Below, in pieces: positions 1 through 5,612 of a DNA stretch of 5,612 nucleotides. Position numbers and translations under genes: made by a program. Source of the stretch: Erysipelotrichaceae bacterium UBA1783 (GTDB lineage: Bacteria > Bacillota_I > Bacilli_A > Erysipelotrichales > Erysipelotrichaceae); assembly GCA_002315205.1 (NCBI GenBank), contig DCGH01000042.1:1-5612 (forward strand), in the 5' to 3' direction. The notes beneath the pieces were generated by a model that saw only the letters and a program-made list of their open reading frames with translations, was not told the origin of the DNA and ran no database searches. Each line of letters begins with the position of its first letter. Positions within the stretch are counted from its first letter, which is position 1.

Positions 1-908
1 CTATCTCTCATAACCTCACCATAGCCTGAAATCATTGTCAGTGGTGTTCTTAAATCATGAGAAACATTAGCAATTAAATCCTTTTGCATCTTATCAACGC
101 TATCCAAATCACTTGCCAGCTTATTCAGCGTTTCAGATAGCTCCATGATTTCCGCATATCCCTTTGTCGTAAAATCAATATCATAGTTGCCTTGCGATAG
201 CTTCTTGGTATCCTCGTTCATTTTACTGATTGGATCGGCAATTGAGCTTGCACAAATAGCAGACACAACAACTGTAACCACAAACATAATGATGGTAATA
301 ATCAGCATCTGCTCACGTAAAGCATCTATCGTAGATTCTACTGGTACAATCGTACCATATAGGAATAACAAAACCGGATGACCTTCCGAATTTGTTGTAA
401 TTGTGGAATAAATTAATCCTTTAATACTTGTGTTTTTAAAGAAGTAGTTTGTTACTAAGCTCAAAACATTGTCTGATCTTAAAATCTGACTACCATCCTC
501 ATTTAAATATAATACGATACTTTGATCTTGCTGGACGGTTGTCAGTATCATATTGATTTGTGCAACGTCGGCCATAGTTGTACCATTTTTAAACAAATCA
601 TAGTTTGCCTGAATTGTTTCAGTGGTAACTAGGTCCTTTATATAAACAGTAACATCCTTTTCAACAACTGTAGTTTGCACAATTTCCATCAATGAGGTGG
701 AATTGATTGATTGAGCAAGGCTGTTTCCTACTCTTGAGATCTGGTTGGTTCGAACGATTTTATAAGTTGTATCTAGAAACAGTATTTCAAAAATCCACAA
801 TAACGCAACCATAAATATAGTTATGGTTGAGAAATAGTAGAACAGCTCCATCTTTAAAGAACTGAAATGTCTTCGAAATTTCTTCTGTTTTTCTTCGCTA
901 AGCTTCAA
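1..908 (-). CDS. Sensor histidine kinase, C-terminus cut by window edge
   Basis: This is a membrane histidine kinase, the likely partner of the response regulator just upstream. The frame is open from the window edge; 302 residues are visible from a TTG start at 908-906. That start overlaps the end of the regulator gene by 11 bases. In order I see a basic cytoplasmic N-terminus (about 1-21), a membrane segment (about 23-45), an extracytoplasmic sensor region of roughly 155 residues with no domain I recognise, a second membrane segment (about 201-222), a HAMP linker containing DPISKM (about 220-270), and the HisKA motif NVSHDLRTP with phospho-accepting His284. The rest of HisKA and the ATP-binding HATPase domain lie beyond base 1. 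An in-frame ATG at 851-849 is the alternative start, but it has no good ribosome site and would remove the basic stretch before the first membrane segment. The family call is firm; the signal sensed is unknown. Confidence 0.9.
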   Translation of the reverse strand, partial: MKLSEEKQKKFRRHFSSLKMELFYYFSTITIFMVALLWIFEILFLDTTYKIVRTNQISRVGNSLAQSINSTSLMEIVQTTVVEKDVTVYIKDLVTTETIQANYDLFKNGTTMADVAQINMILTTVQQDQSIVLYLNEDGSQILRSDNVLSLVTNYFFKNTSIKGLIYSTITTNSEGHPVLLFLYGTIVPVESTIDALREQMLIITIIMFVVTVVVSAICASSIADPISKMNEDTKKLSQGNYDIDFTTKGYAEIMELSETLNKLASDLDSVDKMQKDLIANVSHDLRTPLTMISGYGEVMRD

Positions 909-1569
909 AACGGTAGCCTACCCCTCTAACAGTGACAATGAATTTCTGATACTGACCTAAAGATTTTCTTAACAGCTTGATATGAGTATCTAAGGTACGG
1001 TCGTCACCAAAATAGTCATATCCCCATATTTCTGTTAATAGATTTTCTCTACTTAAAGCAATATTGTTGTTTTTACTCATATAGAATAGTAAATCATATT
1101 CCTTTGGAGACATGTCTACTCTTATACCATCAACCTTAACAATTCTTGCTGAGTAATCAATCTCTAATCCTTCAAAGGATGCAGAATCAACATTGCTAGA
1201 AGCTTTCTTTGTGCTTCTTGCTAAAATTGCCTGAACTCTCATCATTAGCTCCTTCACAGAGAAAGGCTTTACGACATAATCATCGACACCTACTTCAAAT
1301 CCATGAATTCTGTCATATTCCTCACCACGTGCTGATAACATAATGATTGGTGTGCTCTTAGTCTTTCTGATTTCTCTTACAGCTGAAAAGCCATCAAGCT
1401 CTGGCATCATAACGTCCATAACAATGATATCATAATCATTCTTTGTAGCTAAATCGATTGCTGTAAAGCCATCACCAGCTTCTGTTACATCAAACCCCTC
1501 AAATTTAGCATACTTAATAATCATATCTCTGATTCTTGATTCATCATCAACTACTAATATTCTCGCCAT
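898..1569 (-). CDS. OmpR/PhoB-family response regulator
   Basis: This 223-residue protein is a full-length DNA-binding response regulator that should be phosphorylated by the kinase encoded immediately downstream. The receiver domain (about 2-118) has the acidic pair Asp8-Asp9, phospho-acceptor Asp52 in VMDVMMPE, the switch Ser79 in MLSA and Lys101 in VKPF. The winged-helix output domain (about 130-222) has SPKEYDLL, GYDYFGDDRTLDTHI and the C-terminal VRGVGYRFE, all typical of the OmpR/PhoB class. The ATG start is supported by an AGAGGTG ribosome site (1581-1575) five bases upstream. It lies 74 bases after the small FakA-like gene, the only sizeable gap in the cluster, so it may have its own promoter. 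Its targets cannot be read from the sequence. Adjacency to cell wall genes suggests envelope control, but that is inference. It is not especially VanR-like. Confidence 0.95.
   Translation of the reverse strand: MARILVVDDESRIRDMIIKYAKFEGFDVTEAGDGFTAIDLATKNDYDIIVMDVMMPELDGFSAVREIRKTKSTPIIMLSARGEEYDRIHGFEVGVDDYVVKPFSVKELMMRVQAILARSTKKASSNVDSASFEGLEIDYSARIVKVDGIRVDMSPKEYDLLFYMSKNNNIALSRENLLTEIWGYDYFGDDRTLDTHIKLLRKSLGQYQKFIVTVRGVGYRFEA
921..927 (-). promoter_or_regulatory. Candidate ribosome binding site for the histidine kinase
   Basis: On the minus strand this reads AGAGGGG, inside the last codons of the response regulator gene. It lies 12 bases before the TTG at 908-906. The spacing is a little long, but it is the only Shine-Dalgarno-like sequence near any in-frame start of the kinase. 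It is the main reason for preferring TTG over the internal ATG at 851. Together with the overlap it suggests translational coupling of kinase to regulator. Confidence 0.4.
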
Positions 1570-1643
1570 ACCTACACCTCTTTATTTTATATTCATACTA
1601 TATTCTTCTTTTGTGAAGGATTTATGTAAGTCATATGAATTTT
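1570..1643 (-). other. AT-rich spacer before the two-component genes, possible promoter
   Basis: This is the only intergenic stretch of note in the window. Read on the minus strand it is A/T-rich, with a TTCACA hexamer (1617-1612) that could serve as -35 and a TATAAA (1591-1586) that could serve as -10. Their 20-base separation is longer than the ideal 17. TATAGT (1602-1597) is another -10-like site without a well-placed partner. No GC-rich stem followed by a T-run was seen, so there is no clear terminator for the upstream operon. A weak promoter for the regulator and kinase is plausible but unproven. Confidence 0.3.
1591..1640 (-). repeat. Inverted repeat in the spacer upstream of the response regulator
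   Basis: The arms ATTCATAT (1640-1633) and GTATGAAT (1598-1591) on the minus strand can pair over eight positions, the last a G-U wobble, around a 34-base loop. The loop itself contains a small CTTC/GAAG pairing. The first arm begins three bases after the stop codon of the upstream gene. It is too AT-rich and too widely spaced for an intrinsic terminator. It could be an operator, a weak RNA fold, or chance in AT-rich DNA. Confidence 0.3.
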
Positions 1644-1895
1644 TTATCCTTTTAAACCGTTTGCCTGTCTTTCCATGTTTTCAATAACTACATCATAGAT
1701 TTCACCCTTAGTTGCAGCATATTCTAATACTAACCATGGTTCATTTGTATGATAATGAATTTTGATTAATTCATCGTCACCGACAGCTAGTAAGCAATCA
1801 CCCTTGAAGTTTTCAAGAATGTAATCATGAATTTCATCTTCATCTAAATCGTGTCCTTCAATTAAAAGCTGTGTGTCAAATTTGAATTCTAACAT
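1644..1895 (-). CDS. Small stand-alone protein resembling the FakA/YloV middle domain
   Basis: This 83-residue soluble protein resembles the middle (zinc-site) domain of fatty acid kinase FakA/YloV, the dihydroxyacetone-kinase-like family. It has no kinase (DAK2) domain and no FakB-binding C-terminal domain. What I see is an EGHDLDEDEI helix start (about 13-22), then VGDDELIKIHYHTNEPW (about 38-54), matching the family's DDELVKVHIHT, then GEIYDVVIENMERQ (64-77), matching the family's end of domain. His47 and His49 match the two metal-site histidines. The Cys that FakA has near the start of this domain appears to be Asp7. It starts one base after the membrane protein gene, with AGAGGAG seven bases upstream, so it is translated from the same operon. 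Similar free-standing proteins are sometimes named 'kinase to dihydroxyacetone kinase', which overstates them: this one cannot be a kinase alone. A role as metal-binding or lipid-signalling accessory protein is speculation. Confidence 0.8.
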   Translation of the reverse strand: MLEFKFDTQLLIEGHDLDEDEIHDYILENFKGDCLLAVGDDELIKIHYHTNEPWLVLEYAATKGEIYDVVIENMERQANGLKG

Positions 1896-1896
1896 A

Positions 1897-2454
1897 TTAT
1901 TTCTCCTCTTTTTTAATAATAGCTAATGCCTTGCATGTTACAACTGCAATATAAATTGCATATATAGAAGCAGCCCCACTGAATACAAATAAAATAATAT
2001 TATTTGTGGTTAAAACTGTTTCACTATTTGCGATTGTCATCAATACATAAACCACTAATAATAATGGTAAGACGATACCACAAACTAATTTAATGACATT
2101 CTCCTTCTTTCCCAGTTTAGCATAAACCTCTTCCCTTTTTGGTGCGGCTTTCATTTCAAAGCCATCGACCTCTTCTAAAGAAGTTAGGAAGCCTTTACGA
2201 TAAAATAGTTCTAAAACGATTGCTAATGCTAAACCAGCAATAATGCCCCAAATCCAATTGAAATAGAATCCAAAGAAACCAGTAAGAATGACTGCCATAA
2301 CATATCTGTTAGCATAGAACCCACTCTTATTAACCTGTTCCTTTTTGATGATATAGGCCTTCTTTGTTGCCTTATCGACTAATATCTTTCTACCACGGCT
2401 ATCAACATATAAGCTGCCTTCAACCGGTGTTAGCTCTCCTAAATTCTGTTTCAT
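1897..2454 (-). CDS. Unrecognised membrane protein with about four membrane segments
   Basis: I do not recognise this 185-residue protein. It begins with a polar, probably cytoplasmic region (1-47) rich in short beta-like stretches (LYVDSRGRKILVDKATKKAY). Four hydrophobic segments follow, at about 48-66, 67-86, 119-142 and 151-179, with a charged loop between the second and third (about 87-117) and a lysine/glutamate-rich tail. Positive charges flank the segments on the side of both termini, predicting N-in, C-in topology. No signal peptide, catalytic motif or transporter signature is visible. The ATG has an AAAGGAG site seven bases upstream that overlaps the alr stop codon, and only 12 bases separate the genes. 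Its position between alr and the FakA-like gene suggests an envelope or membrane role, but no function should be assigned. Confidence 0.85.
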   Translation of the reverse strand: MKQNLGELTPVEGSLYVDSRGRKILVDKATKKAYIIKKEQVNKSGFYANRYVMAVILTGFFGFYFNWIWGIIAGLALAIVLELFYRKGFLTSLEEVDGFEMKAAPKREEVYAKLGKKENVIKLVCGIVLPLLLVVYVLMTIANSETVLTTNNIILFVFSGAASIYAIYIAVVTCKALAIIKKEEK

Positions 2455-2466
2455 ATGAAATCTCCT

Positions 2467-3591
2467 TTAATCTGTGTAATATCTCATTACTCTTGATGGA
2501 ATCAGACAAACTACCTCATCGACAATAGTATTCGCCATTTCAGCTAAATCGTTTGCTGTAATGACAGCGCCATGATCTTCACCAACAATGGTTACTAGGC
2601 TTTCGACCTCAATATCATCGATATCTGTTACATCAACCATCATCTGGTCCATACAGACTCTACCAACCACTGGTGCCTTTTTACCAGAAATAAGTACATA
2701 ACCACGATTAGATAGATTTCTAGGATATCCATCTGCATAACCGATGGATAATGTTGCAATTCTTCTGTTTTCTGATGTTTTATAAATATGTCCATAGCTG
2801 ATGCCATCACCAGCAGCCACTTCCTTTACCATCTCAATCTTTGTATACCAGCTTAATACTGGTTTTCTTTCAAAGCGTTCAACAATATCACCAACGGTGA
2901 AGCCTAATGGTAAAAAGCCTGGACGGACATAATCATATTTGAACTCAGGATAATTTAAAATACCACTGGAAGCACATAAATGTGTTCTACCAACTGACAA
3001 TCCTAAACCTCTGACTCTTTCTAATAATCTTGAAAAAATCTCATTTTGCTGATAGGTGAATGCCTTATCCTCTTCCTTAAAGGAATCCGCGCGGCATAAA
3101 TGTGAGAAGGTGCCATTGACCTTTAAGTACTTACTGTCATAAATCATCTTTAGCTGATCATCTGTAAGATTTGGATCAATACCGATTCTTCTCATACCAG
3201 TATCTACTGAAATTTCAACCTTTAGCTTTGACTTTGTAATTCTGCAGTACTCTGCCATTTCAATGGCCTGTTCAAAAGAGGTTACTGTTAAAATAACGTC
3301 ATACTTGGCAGCCATTAGCCATTCCTCTTTCTCTGTATAGCCTAGAACCATAATAGTTCCTCCTAGACCCGCTTCTCTTAGCTTTAAGGCTTCGTTTAAG
3401 GCTGCTACAGCGAAATCCTTTACCCCTTGCTGCTCCATTGCTCTAGCAAGCTGTAAAGCGCCATGACCATAATAGTCTGCTTTGACAATACCAATAATCT
3501 TTGTTTCCTTTGGCAGGTAGTTCTGTAGATTTCTAACATTTTCCTTAAAATTCTTTAAGGAAATACCGACATAACAACGTGATGGTCTCAT
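2467..3591 (-). CDS. alr: Alanine racemase (PLP-dependent)
   Basis: Alanine racemase interconverts L- and D-alanine in the cytoplasm, supplying D-Ala to the Ddl encoded just upstream. At 374 residues it is normal length. The N-terminal barrel carries the PLP lysine Lys37 in VKADYYGHG. His164 (FSHLC), Arg223 (YVRPG) and the second catalytic base Tyr266 (ISYGH) are all in place, as are VGRVCMDQMMVDVT (309-322) and GEDHG (337-341). Departures from canonical Alr are Arg134 in DTGMRRIG (normally DTGMGRLG), Leu229 in FLPLG (normally LYG) and Asp358 in TIVDEV, where Bacillus-type enzymes have the specificity Tyr (TINYEV). The stretch SSGILNYPEFKYDYVRPG recalls VanT-type serine/alanine racemases, so some activity on serine is possible. 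It lacks VanT's membrane domain. The ATG follows the ddl stop by three bases, with GAAGGA seven bases upstream. Confidence 0.95.
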   Translation of the reverse strand: MRPSRCYVGISLKNFKENVRNLQNYLPKETKIIGIVKADYYGHGALQLARAMEQQGVKDFAVAALNEALKLREAGLGGTIMVLGYTEKEEWLMAAKYDVILTVTSFEQAIEMAEYCRITKSKLKVEISVDTGMRRIGIDPNLTDDQLKMIYDSKYLKVNGTFSHLCRADSFKEEDKAFTYQQNEIFSRLLERVRGLGLSVGRTHLCASSGILNYPEFKYDYVRPGFLPLGFTVGDIVERFERKPVLSWYTKIEMVKEVAAGDGISYGHIYKTSENRRIATLSIGYADGYPRNLSNRGYVLISGKKAPVVGRVCMDQMMVDVTDIDDIEVESLVTIVGEDHGAVITANDLAEMANTIVDEVVCLIPSRVMRYYTD

Positions 3592-3594
3592 TTT

Positions 3595-4638
3595 TTAGTC
3601 CTTCAAAACTAATCCAATCAGCTTTGTTAATAAATCAGTATAAGTTAAACCAGAATGCTGGAACATTGCTGGATATAATGAATGAGAAGTAAATCCAGGA
3701 ATTAAATTTGCTTCAATAAAGATAAATCCCTTAGGGCTATTGAAGAAGTCAACTCTTGCTAAAACATCGCAATTTAAAACATGAGCGATTTTGCTTCCTA
3801 ATGTGCGAACCTCTTCACATTGTTGTTTTGTCAGATTCTTTGCAGGATAGTAGATGTTTGTCTTATAGCCATCATATTTTTCAGAGAAACCATACATTTC
3901 AGTTTCAACAATAACCTCATAGACACATTCTGATGTTTCTTCACCTAATACACCAACACCAACCTCAGTACCTTCAATGAATTCCTCTAAAAGAATCTTT
4001 TCATCATAGCTGAAGGCATCAGCAATATAATTAACAAAATCAGTGTAATTATTAATCTTGTGCGCACCAAAAGAAGAACCCTCTCTTGCTGGCTTTACAT
4101 AACAAGGAATCAATAATTCCTTCTCAACTTCCCTATATAAGCTTTCCAGATCATAGCTTTCATTTCTATATAAAACTCTGTACTTTGCCATTGGAATACC
4201 AGCGTTTTCACATAAAACATGTGTAATTACCTTATCCATTGAATTAGCACAGCTTGTCATATTTGAGCTAACACATGGAATACCATTTAAAACACATAAG
4301 CCCTGAACTGAGCCATCCTCACCATACTTACCATGTAATACTGGGAATACAGCATCAACATAATCTACACCACCAGTAGCCATATTATAGAAGCCATGAT
4401 GAGCTGGGCTTGGTGAAAGAATAACCTGCTGGTTATTTGGATTCTTTTCCCAGTTATCCTTATCTAATTCATTAATATCACCTGTGAAATGGTACCATAC
4501 ACCATCCTTAGTAATACCAACCATATAAGCCTCAAACTTTTCATGGTCTAAATTGTTTAATACAGAATAAGCAGACATTAATGAAACTGGATGCTCACTT
4601 GCCTGTCCTCCAAATAAAACTGCAATTTTCTTTGCCAT
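3595..4638 (-). CDS. ddl: D-alanine--D-alanine ligase
   Basis: Ddl is an ATP-grasp enzyme that joins two D-Ala into the dipeptide used by MurF. The 347-residue product is full length. Visible landmarks are Glu15 in ASEHPVSL (substrate amino group), VFPVLHGKYGEDG (98-109), Lys136 in MDK, KPAREGSSFG (182-191) with the ATP-site Lys182 and the catalytic serine, the omega-loop pair Lys254-Tyr255, Asp297 in ARVDFF, and Glu309/Asn311 in IEANLIPGFTSHSLYP (magnesium binding). Overall phrasing (KDGVWYHFTGD, HGKYGEDG, SSFG, EEFIEGTEVG, GFTSHS) is close to VanC/VanG D-Ser ligases as I recall them. However, the specificity positions are Tyr249 and Leu321, the D-Ala type, rather than Phe and Arg. Pro17 replaces the usual acidic residue after Glu15. 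It starts one base after the murF stop, and its AAGGAGGAG site lies inside the last murF codons. Confidence 0.95.
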   Translation of the reverse strand: MAKKIAVLFGGQASEHPVSLMSAYSVLNNLDHEKFEAYMVGITKDGVWYHFTGDINELDKDNWEKNPNNQQVILSPSPAHHGFYNMATGGVDYVDAVFPVLHGKYGEDGSVQGLCVLNGIPCVSSNMTSCANSMDKVITHVLCENAGIPMAKYRVLYRNESYDLESLYREVEKELLIPCYVKPAREGSSFGAHKINNYTDFVNYIADAFSYDEKILLEEFIEGTEVGVGVLGEETSECVYEVIVETEMYGFSEKYDGYKTNIYYPAKNLTKQQCEEVRTLGSKIAHVLNCDVLARVDFFNSPKGFIFIEANLIPGFTSHSLYPAMFQHSGLTYTDLLTKLIGLVLKD

Positions 4639-4639
4639 A

Positions 4640-5612
4640 TTAAAACTCCTCCTTTAGTAGCTCAATCAGCCTTGCAAAACGCATTCCATTACTTGCCTTA
4701 AAGAATACAGCATTTCCTTTTGTTAAATGCTTCTTTAAGTGAGCAGCTACATCACTATAGCTATCGTAATGCTGAGCACTAATACCCTTATTATCTAAAG
4801 CCTGCTTTAAGGCTTTCATTTCATTTCCGACAACATAAATGTTGTTAAATTTACTGAAGTCAATGGCTTCAGCAATACCAGCATGCATTGCTAAGGAATT
4901 CTCTCCTAGCTCAAGCATATCACCAATGACAACAGTTTTTTCATAGCTGTCATTGTATTCAATCATTGTAGACAATGATGCAGTTAATGATGATGGATTA
5001 CTGTTATATGTATCATCAATAATTATTGCTTCATTGATATTCAAAAGCTGTAAACGATGTGGCGTTAACACAATACTATTGAAGCCTTGTTGAACCTGTT
5101 CAATTGTTAATCCTAACTCTGTACCAATCGCAATACCCGCTAATCCATTTAACACCTGATGCTTTCCTAAGATTGGTAGCACAAATGTTCTTTCTGGATA
5201 TTCTCTAGTAACGAAGGTTGTGCCAGATTCATTAATATCATAGCTAATTGCCATAACATCACTTTCCTCATCGAAGCCATAGCCGACAGATTGGCTTTCT
5301 AAGCCCATTTCTTTTAGCTGATTTGTTAAACCGTAGGCTTGATGATTGTAGAAGCACTTTCCTGTGCTCTTCAATCTGGAATTAATCCAGCACTTCTGCT
5401 GAACAATGTTATCAATGGTCTTGAATTGCTGAACATGAGCAGGGCCAATCGAAGTGATGATGGTATAATCTGGCTTTACCATCTTTACCAGCATTTCCAT
5501 AATGCCAAAATCATCGATACCCATTTCAATAACCGCAACCTCAACATCATCATCCATATTAATCAATGTTAATGGCACACCTAACTTATTGTTGAAATTT
5601 CCTTTTGTTTTA
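4640..5612 (-). CDS. murF: UDP-MurNAc-tripeptide--D-Ala-D-Ala ligase, 5' end outside window
   Basis: MurF adds the D-Ala-D-Ala dipeptide to UDP-MurNAc-tripeptide in the cytoplasm, the last step of the soluble muropeptide pathway. The frame is open to base 5612 and 323 residues are visible; roughly 120 N-terminal residues, including the ATP P-loop, are missing. A GTG at 5578-5576 is not the start, because the frame continues upstream through TKGNFNNKLGVPLTL, a MurF signature. Further motifs, numbered from the first visible residue, are EMG (29-31), IGPAH (55-59), the likely carbamylated Lys73, GKHQVLN (149-155), DDTYNSNP (199-206), GDMLELGE (230-237) and KASNGMR (305-311). The region after Lys73 is divergent: YNHQ stands where many MurF have an N.DD motif. 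It is the first visible gene of the operon with ddl and alr. Confidence 0.95.
   Translation of the reverse strand, partial: KTKGNFNNKLGVPLTLINMDDDVEVAVIEMGIDDFGIMEMLVKMVKPDYTIITSIGPAHVQQFKTIDNIVQQKCWINSRLKSTGKCFYNHQAYGLTNQLKEMGLESQSVGYGFDEESDVMAISYDINESGTTFVTREYPERTFVLPILGKHQVLNGLAGIAIGTELGLTIEQVQQGFNSIVLTPHRLQLLNINEAIIIDDTYNSNPSSLTASLSTMIEYNDSYEKTVVIGDMLELGENSLAMHAGIAEAIDFSKFNNIYVVGNEMKALKQALDNKGISAQHYDSYSDVAAHLKKHLTKGNAVFFKASNGMRFARLIELLKEEF

Noticed and set aside
187..381. Plus-strand ORF of 64 codons
   Set aside because: It lies entirely antisense to the histidine kinase, whose minus-strand frame has clear membrane and HAMP features. The ORF has no recognisable product.
849..851. ATG as the start of the histidine kinase
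   Set aside because: It lacks a good ribosome site and starts right at the membrane segment. The upstream TTG adds the expected basic segment and has an AGAGGGG site. It is kept as an alternative only.
1631..1638. Perfect 8-base palindrome TCATATGA
   Set aside because: It is short, has no loop and is expected by chance in AT-rich DNA. A similar ATATGA sequence occurs before the membrane protein start without further matching.
1570..1643. Rho-independent terminator between the FakA-like gene and the regulator
   Set aside because: The only pairing is AT-rich with a 34-base loop and is not followed by a T-run, so it does not qualify.
1..4638. A true vancomycin-resistance (van) operon
   Set aside because: There is no VanX, VanY or VanXY peptidase and no membrane domain on the racemase. 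The ligase carries D-Ala-type residues Tyr249 and Leu321, and murF heads the visible operon, so this is a housekeeping cluster.
5339..5572. Plus-strand ORF of 77 codons
   Set aside because: It is antisense to conserved murF sequence and has no recognisable motif, so it is a shadow frame.
5576..5578. GTG as the start codon of murF
   Set aside because: The frame continues upstream to the window edge through the conserved TKGNFNN motif, so the true start is beyond base 5612.

Overview
The window is a minus-strand gene cluster from an AT-rich, low-GC Gram-positive bacterium (Bacillota). Strong AGGAGG-type ribosome binding sites, A/T-ending codons and the protein families support this. The style of several proteins recalls gut Erysipelotrichia or related Clostridia, but that finer placement is only an impression. 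No sign of a mobile element, CRISPR array, tRNA or rRNA was seen. Essentially the whole window is coding.

In transcription order (right to left), the window opens inside murF, whose 5' end lies beyond base 5612. Next come ddl (D-Ala-D-Ala ligase), alr (alanine racemase), an unrecognised protein of 185 residues with about four membrane segments, and an 83-residue protein resembling the middle domain of the fatty acid kinase FakA. These five genes are separated by only 1, 3, 12 and 1 bases. Each downstream ribosome binding site lies in, or overlaps, the end of the gene before it, so they very probably form one operon. A 74-base AT-rich spacer with a weak inverted repeat follows. Then come an OmpR-type response regulator and a sensor histidine kinase that runs off the left edge at base 1. 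The kinase appears to start at a TTG codon inside the regulator gene.

Functionally, Alr makes D-Ala, Ddl joins two D-Ala, and MurF attaches the dipeptide to the UDP-MurNAc-tripeptide. The complete D-Ala branch of peptidoglycan precursor synthesis is therefore encoded together, in reverse pathway order. The two small proteins riding on this operon are the least understood part. The two-component pair may be co-transcribed with the operon, because no convincing terminator was seen, or may have its own promoter in the spacer; the sequence does not settle this.

The most interesting points are: a Ddl with a VanC/VanG-like scaffold but D-Ala-type specificity residues; an Alr with Asp where canonical enzymes have the specificity Tyr; and a free-standing FakA middle domain that lacks the family's usual Cys. 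No clearly new biological system was found.
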